Shown: in pieces, positions 48,756-59,063 of the stretch | How the letters are laid out: every line of letters starts with the position of its first letter | Position numbering within the stretch: position 1 is the first letter of the stretch | Source: Mycobacterium botniense | GTDB lineage: Bacteria; Actinomycetota; Actinomycetes; Mycobacteriales; Mycobacteriaceae | Assembly: GCF_010723305.1 (NCBI RefSeq) | Contig: NZ_BLKW01000004.1 | Location: forward strand, 1,674,001-1,738,000 | Reading direction: 5' to 3' | DNA length: 64,000 nt | Notes under the pieces: generated by a model | Told to the model about the DNA's origin: nothing | The model's database searches: none | The model's input: only the letters and a program-made list of their open reading frames with translations | Program-made: the position numbers and the translations under genes

Positions 48756-48771
48756 TCGAACATGCATTCGA
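48756..48771 (+). promoter_or_regulatory. LexA (SOS) box overlapping the HNH gene start codon
   Basis: TCGAACATGCATTCGA differs at one position from the mycobacterial SOS consensus TCGAAC-N4-GTTCGA. The ATG of the gene (48762) is inside the box. REP13E12-family genes in M. tuberculosis are LexA-controlled, which fits. Confidence 0.75.
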
Positions 48772-49979
48772 TATGCGGGGATTCGGCGCTAGCGGCCGCC
48801 GATACCCTCGAGGCCGCGCTCGAGGGAGTGATCCGGCTGGACTGTGATTCCCTGACCACCCCGGAACGCTTGGTGCTGTTGGAGCGGCTGGAGCAGGTGC
48901 GTCGCCTGCTGCCGGTCGCGGAGTATGCGCTGATCAACCAACTGCGCGAGCAAGCAGCCCCGGTGGAGTTGGGCGGCAGCCTTGCGCACGGGTTGGCCAA
49001 TCGGCTGCGCATCACCCGCAGCGAGGCCACTCGGCGCATCCACGAGGCCCAGGACCTCGGGGACCGCCGGGCGCTCACCGGTGAACCGCTGCCGCCGCGA
49101 TTACCTGCCACCGCGGCCGCACAGCGCGCCGGGCAGCTCGGAGCCGGCCACATCAGCGTGATCCGGGCGTTTTTCCAGCAGCTGCCCTGCTGCGTTGACG
49201 CGGCGACCCAGCAACGCGCCGAAGCACATCTGGCCGGGCTGGCCGCCCAATATCGACCCGATCAGCTGCGCACGCTGGCCGACAAACTCGCCGACTGCCT
49301 GAATCCGGACGGCAATTTCAGCGAACAGGACCGCGCTCGCCGACGTGCGTTGACATTGGGGAAACAAGACGCTGACGGCATGTCACAGCTGCGCGCCTGG
49401 CTTTCCCCCGCCGCACGCGCCGCCCTGGAAGCCGTGCTGGCCAAGCTGGCCGCCCCGGGGATGGCCGACCCCTACAGCGAGCACCCGGTGTTGGACGGGC
49501 CACCCTCACAGCAAGCCATTGACGCTGACACCCGCACCCCGGCCCAACGCAACCATGATGGGTTGCACGCCCGCGCTGCGCGCAATCGTCGCGTCGGGAA
49601 AACTGGGCCAGCACAACGGGCTGCCCGTTTCGATCATCGTCACGACCACACTGGCCGAGTTGGAGGCGGGCAGCGGTAGAGCACTCACCGGCGGGGGATC
49701 ACTGCTGCCCATGAAAGAGGTGATCCGGCTGGCCGGCCACGCCCATCACTACCTGGCGATTTTCGATAAGGGACAGGCGATCGGGCTGTACCACACCAAA
49801 CGGCTGGCCTCACCTGGGCAGCGAATAGTCTTATACGCCAAGGACCGTGGATGCTCGCATCCCGGCTGCGATGTAGCCGGGTACTACTGCGAAGTCCATC
49901 ACGTCACCGACTACGCTCAATCCCGCAGTACTGACGTGAACGATCTGACCTTCGGCTGCGGGCCTCACCACAAGCTAGT

Positions 49980-51960
49980 CCGAAGTTGCGGCGGGTTCTG
50001 ATCGGGGATTAGCCGTTTGAGCTGACATTTTGGGCATGGACCTGGCCTGAATTTGTAGTCACGAATTTATGTGTGTTGTTCCGAGTATTCTGGTGTAAAG
50101 CGTCTATACTTGTGGCTATGCCGCGTAGCCCGATGAAGGCCCACGTAGTCAGAGTGAGGAAGACTCACGTGGATAAGCAGGGCAGCGAACGGATCTATGA
50201 GTCGGTGCTGCTGCGCCGCACCTACCGTGATGGGCCCACGGTGCGTAACGAGACGGTGGCCAACCTGTCCACGCTGCCCCCGGCGGCGATCGCCGCGCTG
50301 GAGGCGACGTTGAAGGGGCATACCCTGGTGCCCGCCGACGATGAATTCACGGTGACGCGGGCGCTGCCGCACGGGCATGTGGCCGCCGTGGCGGCGATGG
50401 CCCGCCAGCTTGGCTTGCCGGCGCTTTTGGGACCGCCCTGCCGGTCCCGCGATCTCGTGCTGGGATTGATCATCTCCCGGGTGAATCACCCGGGCTCTAA
50501 GCTGGCGACGCTGTCGCGCTGGGCCGACACCACGCTGGGAGCCGACCTGGCCATCGCCGGCGCATCCACCGACGAGGTGTATGCCGCGATGGACTGGCTG
50601 CTGGCCCGCCAAGACGTGATCGAAAAAAAGCTTGTTGCCAAACACCTTGGTCGCGATGTGAACCCGTCGCGTATGGCGTTGTTTGACCTGACCAGCTCGT
50701 GGGTGACCGGGCGCTGCTGCGAGCTGGCCGCCCGCGGGTATTCCCGCGACCGCAAAAGGGACTTCCCAGATCACCTACGGGGTGCTCACCGATGCGGCCG
50801 GGCGCCCGGTGGCGGTGCGGGTGTTTCCGGCGACACCGCCGACCCGCTCGCCTTCACCGAGATCGTCGACGTCATCCGAACCAGGTTTGGGCTGACCCAG
50901 CTGGTGCTGGTGGGTGATCGCGGGATGATCACCCGCGCGCGCATCGAGGCGATCAAAACTCAACGACACCGGCGCCGGGTTCGGGTGGATCACCGCGCTG
51001 CGCGCCCGGCGATCACCAAACTCGCCGCCGACGACGGGCCGCTGCAGATGAGCCTGTTCGACATCCAAGACCTCGCCGAGATCACCCACCCCGACTACCC
51101 GGGCGAGCGGCTGATCGCCTGCCGCAACCCGCCCTGGCCGCCGAGCGCGCCCGCAAACGCGCCGAACTGTTGGCCGCGACCCAGGCGCTGCTGGCCCGTA
51201 TCGCCGAGCGGGTCGATCGCGGAACCCTCACCGGTGCGGCCCGCATCGGAGAAGCCGTCGGGAAAGTCATCAATAAATACAAGGTGGGCAAGCATTTTCG
51301 CTACCAGATCACCGACACCGGCTTCACCTACGGGCGCGATGAGGCCGCCATCGCCGCCGAAGCCGCCCTCGATGGCATCTACGTGCTGCGCACTTGCGTG
51401 CCCGCCGCCGACCTCGACGCCCCCGCCGTGGTGCAAAGCTACAAGAACCTCGCCCACCTCGAACGCGACTTCCGCAGCATCAAAACCGACGACCTCGACC
51501 TGCGGCCCATCCACCACCGGCTGTCCGACCGTGTCAAAGCCCACGTGCTGATCTGCCTGCTGGCCTGCTATCTGACCTGGCACTTGCGTAAAACCTGGGC
51601 ACCGCTGACCTACACCGACGAACACCCACCAGCTCGCGACAACCCCGTCGCGCCCGCCCAACGCTCACCAGCCGCGAAAGCCAAAGCCTCCCGCCAACAA
51701 ACCCCCCACGGCACCCCGCGGAGCTTTCGCGCCCTGCTCGACCACCTGGCCACCCTGACCCGCAACCAAATCCGCTACCACCACACCAACATCGAAATCG
51801 ACACACTCACCCAGCCAACACCCGAACAACGCCGCGCCTTCGACCTCATCGGGGTCACCATACCCCTCACCATCGCCGCGTAGTCAGACCCAACCCACCA
51901 AAAACCACCAAATCCCCACCCCAAAGCCCAGATCAGCCACCCAAACAGTCGCAACTTCGG
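49980..51960 (+). mobile_element. IS1634-family insertion sequence, about 1.98 kb
   Basis: The ends are 11-bp inverted repeats: CCGAAGTTGCG at 49980-49990 and its complement CGCAACTTCGG at 51950-51960. The 6-bp GCTAGT is duplicated at 49974-49979 and 51961-51966. Removing the element plus one repeat restores the HNH reading frame ([11 protein letters not shown]), which proves the boundaries. The transposase spans most of it and has several single-base deletions. Confidence 0.92.
50118..51883 (+). pseudogene. IS1634-family transposase, multiply frameshifted
   Basis: Starts MPRSPMKAHVVRVRKTHVD and reads intact to about 50760. The frame then needs about six single-base corrections. They fall near 50755 and 50765 (KGLPQITYG segment), near 50826 (FPGDTADPLAF), near 50958 and 51007 (NDTGAGFGWITALRAP) and near 51130 (ALAAERARKRAELLAATQ). 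The DDE-type core includes VLVGDRGMITRARIEA and the C-terminal SYKNLAHLERDFRSIKTDDL. The last segment is open to 51883. Nearly all changes shorten homopolymer runs. Confidence 0.88.
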
Positions 51961-52298
51961 GCTAGTCACCTGCGGCGGCTACACCACCCGCAAACGCGCC
52001 GACGGCACCACCGCATGGCTGCCCCCGCCGTATCTTGACTATGGCCAGTCTCGCACCAACATCTTCCACCACCCTGAACAGCTCTTACGACCAGATGACA
52101 ACGAGCCGGGTTGACGCGCGCCGCTCCGGTTCGGAGTAGGGTCGCAGTACCACGATCGGCAAGGTTGCTGCCTACAGAACTGGATGAGTCGGGCAATCAC
52201 GGCCTGTAACGGCGCGGTATGCCGCAGCGACGAAATTCATGCAGGAGAACCGCCGCGGTGTCCGGCCGTGGTTGGTGGGCCAGGAGCAGGGAGGAGCG

Positions 52299-53945
52299 GT
52301 GGACCTCGTTCTCGGGGTGTCGATGGCGCCGTCGGCGATCCAGATGGTGCTCATAGAGGGCGATAACGCCGACGGGGTCACCGTGGAAGAAGACACCTTC
52401 GAGATTCCCGCAGCCCACGACGAACCCATGCCGAGTACGGCCGATCAGGTGATTTCGGCGATACTGGGCACCCGCGAGGGTGCCACCCAGGCCGGTTGCC
52501 GGCTGGCCTCGACCGGCGTGGCCTGGACCGATGCGGCCGAAGCTAGCGTACTTCGTGAAGCCCTGGCAGCTCGCAAAATCGAAAACGTCATGCTGGTGTC
52601 GGCATTTCTCGCCGCCGCCGCACTGGCTCAAACCGTTGGCCAGGCAATCGGCTACGACCACATCGCAATGCTGTTCGTCGAGGCCGGCAGCGCTACCGTG
52701 GGTGTCGTCGACTGCGACGACGGATCAGTCACCGACGTGTGTCGTAAGACCCTGAGTGACGATGATCCGGCACCGGCTCAGCTCAGCAGCATGGTGTCGG
52801 CAATCAAGGAGAGCGAAACCCGCCCCCAGGGAGTCTTTGTCGTCGGCTGCGGGATCGACGTTGCCCCGATCAAAGCGGCGCTGGAAACGGTGACGCCGCT
52901 CCTGGTCAACACACCGGAGGATCCGGCCACCGCACTGGCCCGCGGAGCGGCACTGGCCTCTGCGAATGCCCCGCTATTCGCCTCGGCAACCACCGCGCTG
53001 GCCTACGCTCAAGACCCGGCCGTCAGCGAGATCGATCCCTATGCGTTTACCGAGGGATACGCGGGCACCGGCCCGGGCGACGAAGGTCTGGCCTATAGTG
53101 CCGTGCCGGATGAGGACGCCGAAAGCGGCACCAGCATTTTCGACGCCGCCGGCGGGGTGGACGACAGCACGCGGCGCCGACCGGTTCTGCTGGTGGGCAG
53201 CGCTGCTGCGGCGGTGTTTTTGGCTATCGTTGTGGCGCTGGAGATTTCACTAGCGGTTAGCATTCGCCCGACCGTGGCGTTGCGACCCACGCCCGGGCAA
53301 AACCTCATCGTTCCCGCCCAGCAGGCTCCCGCACCCGAAGCACACCCCCCGGTCCCACCACCCATTCAGGTTCCGGCCAGGCAGCCCCTAGCCCCGCCTG
53401 CCCCGGCGGTTCCCGCAGCACCACCGGCGCCGATTCGGCCGCCGGTAGCTCCGCCTCCGATGCCGGCGCTGCCGGCCCCCGTGCCGGTGGCTCCCATCCC
53501 GGTGCCTCCGATTCCCGGCCCCGTACACCTGCCGGCCCCGGGAGCTCCAGTTCCCCCACCGCCGATAAACTTCCCGGTCCTGCAGCCTCCGGTTGGTGTT
53601 CCGAATCCTCAGCCGCCTGTTCATGTTCCGACGCCGCCGATACAACAGCCGGCTCCGGCGCCGCCACCGGTCCATATTCCAGCGCCGCCGGTGCAGCAGC
53701 CGGTCCCCAAGCCGCCGGTGAATCTGCCGGCGCCAGAACCACCGATGAACGTCCCGGCCCCTGAACCGCCGATTCACATGCCCGCACCCGAGGCGCCACC
53801 CATCCCGGCCATGCCCGCACCCGAGGCGCCGCACATTCCGGTGATGCCGGCGCCTGAGATGCCACACCTTCCGGTGATGCCAGGCCCAGCGCTGCCTCCG
53901 GTCATACCGCGTATCCCGCTCATCATGCCGCGCTTCGGGTTATAA
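52299..53945 (+). CDS. DUF7159 membrane protein with Hsp70-like N-terminus and proline-rich tail
   Basis: 548 residues. The GTG at 52299 (VDLVLGVSMAPSAIQMVLIEG) is chosen over ATG 52239 because it has a GGGAGGAG site and matches the family start. The N-terminal ~310 residues resemble actin/Hsp70-type fold proteins of mycobacteria (VLLV-like GYDHIAMLFVEAGSA; RGAALASANAPLF). A single membrane helix (VLLVGSAAAAVFLAIVVALE) follows. The last ~210 residues are a Pro-rich repeat (PAPEPP-like) that is probably exported and spans the cell wall. Function unknown. Confidence 0.82.
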   Translation: MDLVLGVSMAPSAIQMVLIEGDNADGVTVEEDTFEIPAAHDEPMPSTADQVISAILGTREGATQAGCRLASTGVAWTDAAEASVLREALAARKIENVMLVSAFLAAAALAQTVGQAIGYDHIAMLFVEAGSATVGVVDCDDGSVTDVCRKTLSDDDPAPAQLSSMVSAIKESETRPQGVFVVGCGIDVAPIKAALETVTPLLVNTPEDPATALARGAALASANAPLFASATTALAYAQDPAVSEIDPYAFTEGYAGTGPGDEGLAYSAVPDEDAESGTSIFDAAGGVDDSTRRRPVLLVGSAAAAVFLAIVVALEISLAVSIRPTVALRPTPGQNLIVPAQQAPAPEAHPPVPPPIQVPARQPLAPPAPAVPAAPPAPIRPPVAPPPMPALPAPVPVAPIPVPPIPGPVHLPAPGAPVPPPPINFPVLQPPVGVPNPQPPVHVPTPPIQQPAPAPPPVHIPAPPVQQPVPKPPVNLPAPEPPMNVPAPEPPIHMPAPEAPPIPAMPAPEAPHIPVMPAPEMPHLPVMPGPALPPVIPRIPLIMPRFGL

Positions 53946-53971
53946 CCCCGGGCGGGTGCAATGGTAAGGAC

Positions 53972-53995
53972 AACCCCGGAAGCGTTGCGGGGGTT
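53972..53995. terminator. hairpin between convergent genes
   Basis: AACCCCG and CGGGGGTT pair around a short loop between the DUF7159 stop (53945) and the end of the next gene (53994). There is no U-tract, as is common in mycobacteria. Confidence 0.5.
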
Positions 53996-54983
53996 AGGCC
54001 TTGCCCAGACCGGCACTGAGTAACTCCCATGCCAGATGCCGGGCTTCAGCGGCCCTTTCACGCAGCAATAGCTGCACGGGAGGGATCGGGTTGGGCTCTG
54101 GCGTGCGCCCGTCGATGAAGGCCGCATGCACATCTTCTGCGACACGTATCGCCATGAGCACAGCGTCGTTGACCCGGTTGAGCGCCGCGTGCAAACGATC
54201 GTCCTCAACGAGCACGTGGGCGTTGGCGAGCTCCACGGCAAAGTCGTTCACCACTTGACTGATCCGCTCGAAGATGGGCTGCAACGCTTGCTCTCGCTCT
54301 TGAGGGTCCTCGATGCGCACGATGTTCGCGCCCTGATCCCACAGCATGGCAAGCGTGTGAGTGTGGGCGCCGATGGCACGCGAGACGTCGATCGTGGCCT
54401 GTCTTTGTTGCTGCGCCAGCAGCTGAGCGCGCTGCACGCGGGCCAACTCCCGATGCGCCTCCACCTCAGCGCGGTGGAATTCACCCTGGAGACGGTGCAA
54501 TTCCCGGGCGTGTGCCAGCTCCTCGGCTGAGCGTGCGGCAACAGCCGCCAGTTCCCTGCGGAGTTGATCGACGGCGTCTGCAGCGTTTCCCAGCGCCTGG
54601 CGTTGGATGGTCAGCGCCAACCATAAGGCAACCACGACGGCACTGAATACGCTGGCACCGAAAAACCAATCGGCCTTGGACCCGACCCGCCAACCGCTGT
54701 AGGCGACCACCCAGATCATGGCAAGACCTGCTGCCACACCACAGGCCACCCAATCGATTCCACGCGCACCGCCCATGCCGGCGAACCAGCGTCGGCTACG
54801 ACGCGGCCCGGTAGGGCTGGGCAGCTGGGTCAGCGGAGCGGTGTCGCTGGCTGCGTCGGCCTCGGCAGGCCTCGCAGCCCGGTGGGCCCGTGCCGGTCCA
54901 GTCATCTCGGTGTGTCTTTGCCCAGGGCTCCTGCGGTGGGGCTCCAGACCGGGACTCGGCGCGGCTGGTCTGACATTCGCCAC
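53994..54983 (-). CDS. membrane-anchored coiled-coil protein
   Basis: 329 residues. GTG 54983 has a good AGGAG site; ATG 54905 is an alternative. After a polar N-terminus, two membrane helices (about 77-96 and 104-126) are followed by a long charged coiled coil (QRQALGNAADAVDQLRREL through ELARVQRAQLLAQQQRQ). The C-terminal half (about 230-329) is helical with DRLHAALNRVNDAVLMAIR. I do not recognise the family; no catalytic motif is apparent. Confidence 0.75.
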   Translation of the reverse strand: MANVRPAAPSPGLEPHRRSPGQRHTEMTGPARAHRAARPAEADAASDTAPLTQLPSPTGPRRSRRWFAGMGGARGIDWVACGVAAGLAMIWVVAYSGWRVGSKADWFFGASVFSAVVVALWLALTIQRQALGNAADAVDQLRRELAAVAARSAEELAHARELHRLQGEFHRAEVEAHRELARVQRAQLLAQQQRQATIDVSRAIGAHTHTLAMLWDQGANIVRIEDPQEREQALQPIFERISQVVNDFAVELANAHVLVEDDRLHAALNRVNDAVLMAIRVAEDVHAAFIDGRTPEPNPIPPVQLLLRERAAEARHLAWELLSAGLGKA

Positions 54984-55142
54984 CGGCCCGCTCCTTTCGC
55001 TCAGCGCCGAATCGTGTGGCAGCGCACTCGGCGCGAGCCCACACCTTCGTCGCGGTAGCCAATCGGCTCGGCGGCACCGATTCTGCCCTAGCCAGCAGTC
55101 TCAGTTTGCCGGCCGCGTATTCGGCGGATGCGTCAACACCGG

Positions 55143-55214
55143 TGGTCCCGGCTGGGTTCGAACCAGCGACCTCCCGCGTGTGAGGCGGGCGCTCTTCCAC
55201 TGAGCCACGGGACC
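55143..55214 (-). tRNA. tRNA-Val (CAC)
   Basis: Acceptor arms GGTCCCG and CGGGACC pair; discriminator A; T loop GGTTCGAACC; anticodon loop centred on CAC. It lies opposite in strand to the three tRNAs that follow. In M. tuberculosis the equivalent tRNA-Val region is where prophage phiRv2 is inserted. Confidence 0.95.
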
Positions 55215-55385
55215 GGTGCCGAGCGGCGAACGAGGTCGAAGACTAGCACGCACGCCCATTGCGGGAGAACGCGCTGCAAGAGGCCGCAGTAAAGACGTGC
55301 CACGTGGTATCAAAAGATTTGTGCGCGCCCGCTGGGGTGGACTATCGTCGTGCTTCGCGGCGGGCGACGGTATCGTCTGTGGCGC

Positions 55386-55458
55386 GCGGATGTAGCGCAG
55401 TTGGTAGCGCATCACCTTGCCAAGGTGAGGGTCGCGGGTTCGAATCCCGTCATCCGCT
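55386..55458 (+). tRNA. tRNA-Gly (GCC)
   Basis: 73 nt, acceptor GCGGATG with CATCCGC, T loop GGTTCGAATCC, anticodon GCC in CTTGCCAAG. Confidence 0.96.
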
Positions 55459-55487
55459 CGAAGGTGTTTTAGTGGCATCAACCCCAC

Positions 55488-55558
55488 GGTGGAGTGGCCG
55501 AGTGGTGAGGCAACGGCCTGCAAAGCCGTGCACACGGGTTCGATTCCCGTCTCCACCT
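55488..55558 (+). tRNA. tRNA-Cys (GCA)
   Basis: 71 nt, acceptor GGTGGAG with CTCCACC, anticodon GCA in CTGCAAA, T loop GGTTCGATTCC. It follows tRNA-Gly by 29 bp. Confidence 0.96.
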
Positions 55559-55586
55559 CCCTGTGTCGGATCTTTGTCGGACCCGG

Positions 55587-55658
55587 GCGCGGTTAGCTCA
55601 GCGGGAGAGCGCTTCCCTGACACGGAAGAGGTCGCTGGTTCAATCCCAGTACCGCGCA
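55587..55658 (+). tRNA. tRNA-Val (GAC)
   Basis: 72 nt, acceptor GCGCGGT with ACCGCGC, anticodon GAC in CTGACAC, T loop GGTTCAATCC. It completes a Gly-Cys-Val operon-like cluster. Confidence 0.96.
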
Positions 55659-55970
55659 CCAGTGTTTATCCAGGGCATTAAGACATTAAAGAGTGGGCAG
55701 CCTCAACCACCGCGGTGCCGCCGGTCCGCTGGCTGGCATATCTCAGCCGTTCTCGACAAGCAGCCGGGGATAGTCAGATTCGCCAAGGGTGACCGGGGAC
55801 TGGTGTCGCGTGTTCGCTGTGCGTGCCCGGTCGTCGTGCGTTGTGCCGATGCGGCGCCGCCCCGCCTGCGCTCCCGGGCGCGCGCCGCACTATTGTTCCC
55901 ACAGGCTCGCCGCAGGTAGGGTCACCGCCGTCGATCTGCGCCGGCTGATCCCGCGTCCGAGGACACGCTC

Positions 55971-57139
55971 ATGGACCTGACCCGTCGTCGCGATGTCATC
56001 GTCGGCGCTGCGACTGCGGCCACCAGTCTCATCGCGGTCACCCCGGTCGGCCTGCCGCCGCGGGAGGTGCACGAACATGCGGTCCAGCTCCTCACCGGCG
56101 AGGAGGACATCACCCTGGACCTCGTGCGGCACGCTCAACCGGCCGGCTCCCCCTCGTATCTGTCCAAAGTCGGGTCGTTTCTCCCCGGACATCCACTGAG
56201 CGAGATGGGCCGGGAACAGGCGCAAGCCCTCGGCGCCGTACTGGCGCAGGAAGGCCCGTAGCGGGGATCTACGCCGGGGATAACATCCGGATGCCACAGA
56301 CCGCGGCGCCGCTGGCCGATCTGCTCCACATGAATGTGCAGCTCTTGCCCGGGCTCGACGAGATCGCCGGCGGCATTTACAACGCCGACCCACTTTTAAG
56401 CCCCGGCGGAATCCTGTACAACCTGACCTTAATTGCGTGGGTTTTCGGATTAGACTTCGTGCCGATGCCGGGCGCTTACGTAAACGGGGTGGCATTCGAC
56501 GAAAGCTTCAGCAGCGCCGTTGACACGATCTACGACAACACCGTGAGCGCGGGCGGGCCGACCAAAGACGTCGCAGTTTCCGGTGAAGCTGCGATCAGTA
56601 CCTGGGCGCTGATGAACGCTAAAAACCCCGATTTGTCATTCTTCGCGCCGCTTTTCCTTCATGCGGTGTTGGGCGGCAATGTGGAGGCCTTCTTACCCAC
56701 CACAGGCATTGTCGTCGTCGAGGGGAACCCCGAAGAGGGATGGACAATAGTCAGCTGGAACGGGCAACCCGTCCCGCAGCATCCTGGCTTGCTCACGCAG
56801 TTGTTCGTCGACGTGCGTGACGTGATCACCGCCCCTCAGGTTGCCGCGTACAACGTTTTTGAGGCCATCCTGGGCGGCGATCCGACGGCGATCGTGAACG
56901 CGGTCGACAATGGTGTCAGCGAAGTCGCCACGGCGCTAGTCCAGTTCCCCTTCTCGGTGTTCGATGACATCGGCGGTACGGCGACGGCGGGTGTGCACGA
57001 CCTCGCCGCCGATGTGGCCGGGTTACCGGCAGGCGACCTCGGTGTGCCCGCCGCAGCAACACTGTTCGATCCGGCGGGCATCAGCTCGATGCTGAGCACA
57101 CTCCTGGCAGACCTCCCCACCATGGTGCTGGGCCTGTAG
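55971..57139 (+). pseudogene. secreted histidine-phosphatase-family protein, frameshifted
   Basis: Begins MDLTRRRDVIVGAATAATS, a twin-arginine-like signal, then DITLDLVRHAQPAGS, the phosphoglycerate-mutase RHx catalytic motif, and GHPLSEMGREQAQALG. At about 56258 a G is missing (CCC-G-TAG instead of CCGGTAG), creating a stop at 56259-56261. Homology resumes in another frame at VAGIYAGDNIRMPQTA and runs to 57139 with the family body and a hydrophobic Ala-rich tail. A complete gene would be about 389 residues. Without the frameshift it would be an exported phosphatase. Confidence 0.82.
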
Positions 57140-57153
57140 GCCTGGCCCAGGCC
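57139..57153. terminator. hairpin after the phosphatase gene
   Basis: GGCCTG-GCC-CAGGCC stem-loop immediately at the stop codon; no U-tract. Confidence 0.5.
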
Positions 57154-57223
57154 CGGCAGCGCCCGCGGATGTGATGGGCCGGTATGAGCGCGGCCCGGAT
57201 CTGAACCGTCCGATATGCCGGTG

Positions 57224-57541
57224 TCAGCCGCCGCTGTCCTTCAGGCGCCCCGGGCAGTAAACCCGCGCGGCGATCCCGGTGAAGGTAAGGGCGTTTTCGG
57301 TCTTGAACCCGGGGTTGGCATTGGTCAGTTGCGTGACGACGTCCGCAGGGGCCGTGCCGCTATTGATCAGCTGGCACACCGTGCGACCCGCAGTTACCGC
57401 TCGGCCGGCGTTGTTGTAGGTGATACCGGCGTTTTTGAGCATGGCGAGGAAGTTCGCGTCGTCCTCGGCGGGGTCGGCATGAGCTGGCACCGCCAGGCCG
57501 GCCACGGCCACGAGGCCGGCCACCAGGAGTGAAAGTCTCAT
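57224..57541 (-). CDS. DUF732 secreted protein
   Basis: 105 residues with a Sec signal peptide (LLVAGLVAVAGLAVPAHA). The mature domain is DUF732: DANFLAMLKNAGITYNN, GRTVCQLINSGTAPADVV and the second Cys in AARVYCPG, likely a disulfide. Such small secreted proteins are numerous in mycobacteria and their function is unknown. It is transcribed toward the phosphatase pseudogene. Confidence 0.92.
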   Translation of the reverse strand: MRLSLLVAGLVAVAGLAVPAHADPAEDDANFLAMLKNAGITYNNAGRAVTAGRTVCQLINSGTAPADVVTQLTNANPGFKTENALTFTGIAARVYCPGRLKDSGG

Positions 57542-57838
57542 GGTTCATCATTGTCCGGCAGCGGGCGATGTGCACACCACATTTGTCAGCAGCACACCGG
57601 TCGGCGCGCAGAACTGCGAACACGCGGCGTTGAGGTGACCGACGCGAACACACGGTCGCGCCCGGTAGCCGGGCGGACAGCTGCGTGCCCGATGCCGAAT
57701 CACGTCGCCTACCGGGCACGGGATAGTCTGTGTCGGACAGACCCCTGGACACTCCTCAGCCCGCCTGTGCGCCAACCAGCGCGAACGCACAAGCGGGCTG
57801 AGCTCACCTACCGGAGCACATCGCTGGAGGAGGACGTG

Positions 57839-59023
57839 ATGGCCAAGATCGTGCTGGTGTTGTATCCCGACCCGATCTCTGGCTATCCGCCGGTCTATGC
57901 CCGCGACGGCGTCCCTGTGGTGCCCGGCTATCCCGGTGGCCAGAGTCTGCCAAGCCCGTCAGCGCTCGACTTCACCCCCGGGGAGCTGGTCGGCTGTGTG
58001 TCCGGTGCGCTGGGATTGCGGACGTTTCTCGAACAGGCTGGGCACCAGCTAGTGGTGACGTCGGACAAAGACGGCCCGGACTCGGAGTTCGAGCGCGAAC
58101 TGCCAGACGCCGACATCGTTATCTCCCAACCATTTTGGCCGGCATACCTGACCGCTGAGCGGATCGCGAAGGCGCCTCGGCTCAAACTGGCGATTACAGC
58201 TGGAATCGGTTCGGACCACGTGGACCTCGACGCCGCGATCGCCCGCGGAATCACCGTCGCCGAGATCACCTACAGCAACAGCATCAGCGTGGCCGAGCAC
58301 GCGGTGATGCAGATCCTGGCGCTGGTGCGCAACTTCGTTCCATCGCATCGATGGGTGGTCGACGGCGGCTGGAACATCGCCGATTGCGCCGCCCGTGCCT
58401 ATGACCTCGAGGGCATGGACGTGGGTGTGATGGCCGCCGGCCGCATCGGACAAGCGCTCCTGCGGCGCCTGGCGCCGTTTGCGGTCAACCTGCATTACAC
58501 CGATACCCGCCGATTGCCGGAAGCGGTCGAACGCGAACTCAATGTGACGTTTCATCCCGATGTGCACTCGCTGGTGCGTGCGGTCGACGTGCTCTCCATC
58601 CACGCGCCGCTGCATCCGCAGACCTATCACCTCTTCGACGACAAGCTGCTGGCCTCGATGCGCCGCGGCTCCTACATCGTCAACACCGCCCGTGCCGAGA
58701 TCTGTGTGCGCGATGCGATCGTGGCGGCTCTGCAGAGCGGGCAGCTGGCCGGCTACGCCGGAGATGTGTGGTATCCGCAGCCGCCGCCCGCCGACCACCC
58801 GTGGCGCACCATGCCGCACCACGCCATGACCCCGCACGTTTCCGGCACCACGCTGTCCGCCCAGGCCCGCTATGCGGCCGGCACCCGCGAAATCCTCGAG
58901 GACTGGTTCGCCGGGCGGCCCATCCGCGAGGAATACCTGATCGTCGCGGGCGGCCAACTGGCCGGAACCGGCAAAGAGTCCTATACCGCCGGAGCCGGCA
59001 AGGCCTCCGACGGCCAACGCTAG
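57839..59023 (+). CDS. fdh: NAD-dependent formate dehydrogenase
   Basis: 394 residues, D-2-hydroxyacid dehydrogenase superfamily. The start ATG 57839 follows GGAGGAGG; a GTG lies at 57836. The Rossmann core reads GVMAAGRIGQALLRRL. Catalytic residues are in the family motifs RGSYIVNTARAEI and YPQPPPADHPWRTMPHHAMTPH (Gln and His). The N-terminal extension (MAKIVLVLYPDPISGYPPVY) is typical of bacterial FDH such as that of M. vaccae. It oxidises formate to CO2 with NADH formation. It stands alone; the paired pathway is not in this window. Confidence 0.94.
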   Translation: MAKIVLVLYPDPISGYPPVYARDGVPVVPGYPGGQSLPSPSALDFTPGELVGCVSGALGLRTFLEQAGHQLVVTSDKDGPDSEFERELPDADIVISQPFWPAYLTAERIAKAPRLKLAITAGIGSDHVDLDAAIARGITVAEITYSNSISVAEHAVMQILALVRNFVPSHRWVVDGGWNIADCAARAYDLEGMDVGVMAAGRIGQALLRRLAPFAVNLHYTDTRRLPEAVERELNVTFHPDVHSLVRAVDVLSIHAPLHPQTYHLFDDKLLASMRRGSYIVNTARAEICVRDAIVAALQSGQLAGYAGDVWYPQPPPADHPWRTMPHHAMTPHVSGTTLSAQARYAAGTREILEDWFAGRPIREEYLIVAGGQLAGTGKESYTAGAGKASDGQR

Positions 59024-59063
59024 ATACCGGTCTAGGGCCCTGCGCGGCCCGCGCAAACACCCG

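Larger units (their letters stand above)
48762..52114 (+). pseudogene. DUF222/HNH endonuclease (13E12 family), broken by frameshift and IS insertion
   Basis: The N-terminal DUF222 part runs from MHSICGDSALAAADTLEAA to about 49570. There one extra C in a C run shifts the frame; homology resumes at [20 protein letters not shown]. The HNH core is [19 protein letters not shown] and [13 protein letters not shown], where an IS1634-family element (49980-51960) is inserted. The rest of the gene continues after it ([20 protein letters not shown]) and ends at 52114. Without the insertion and the extra base it would be a normal gene of about 450 residues. Confidence 0.88.

Noticed and set aside
55143..55700. 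Prophage insertion at the tRNA-Val cluster, as with phiRv2
   Set aside because: No integrase, attachment repeat or phage gene is seen; the tRNAs are intact and followed by chromosomal genes.
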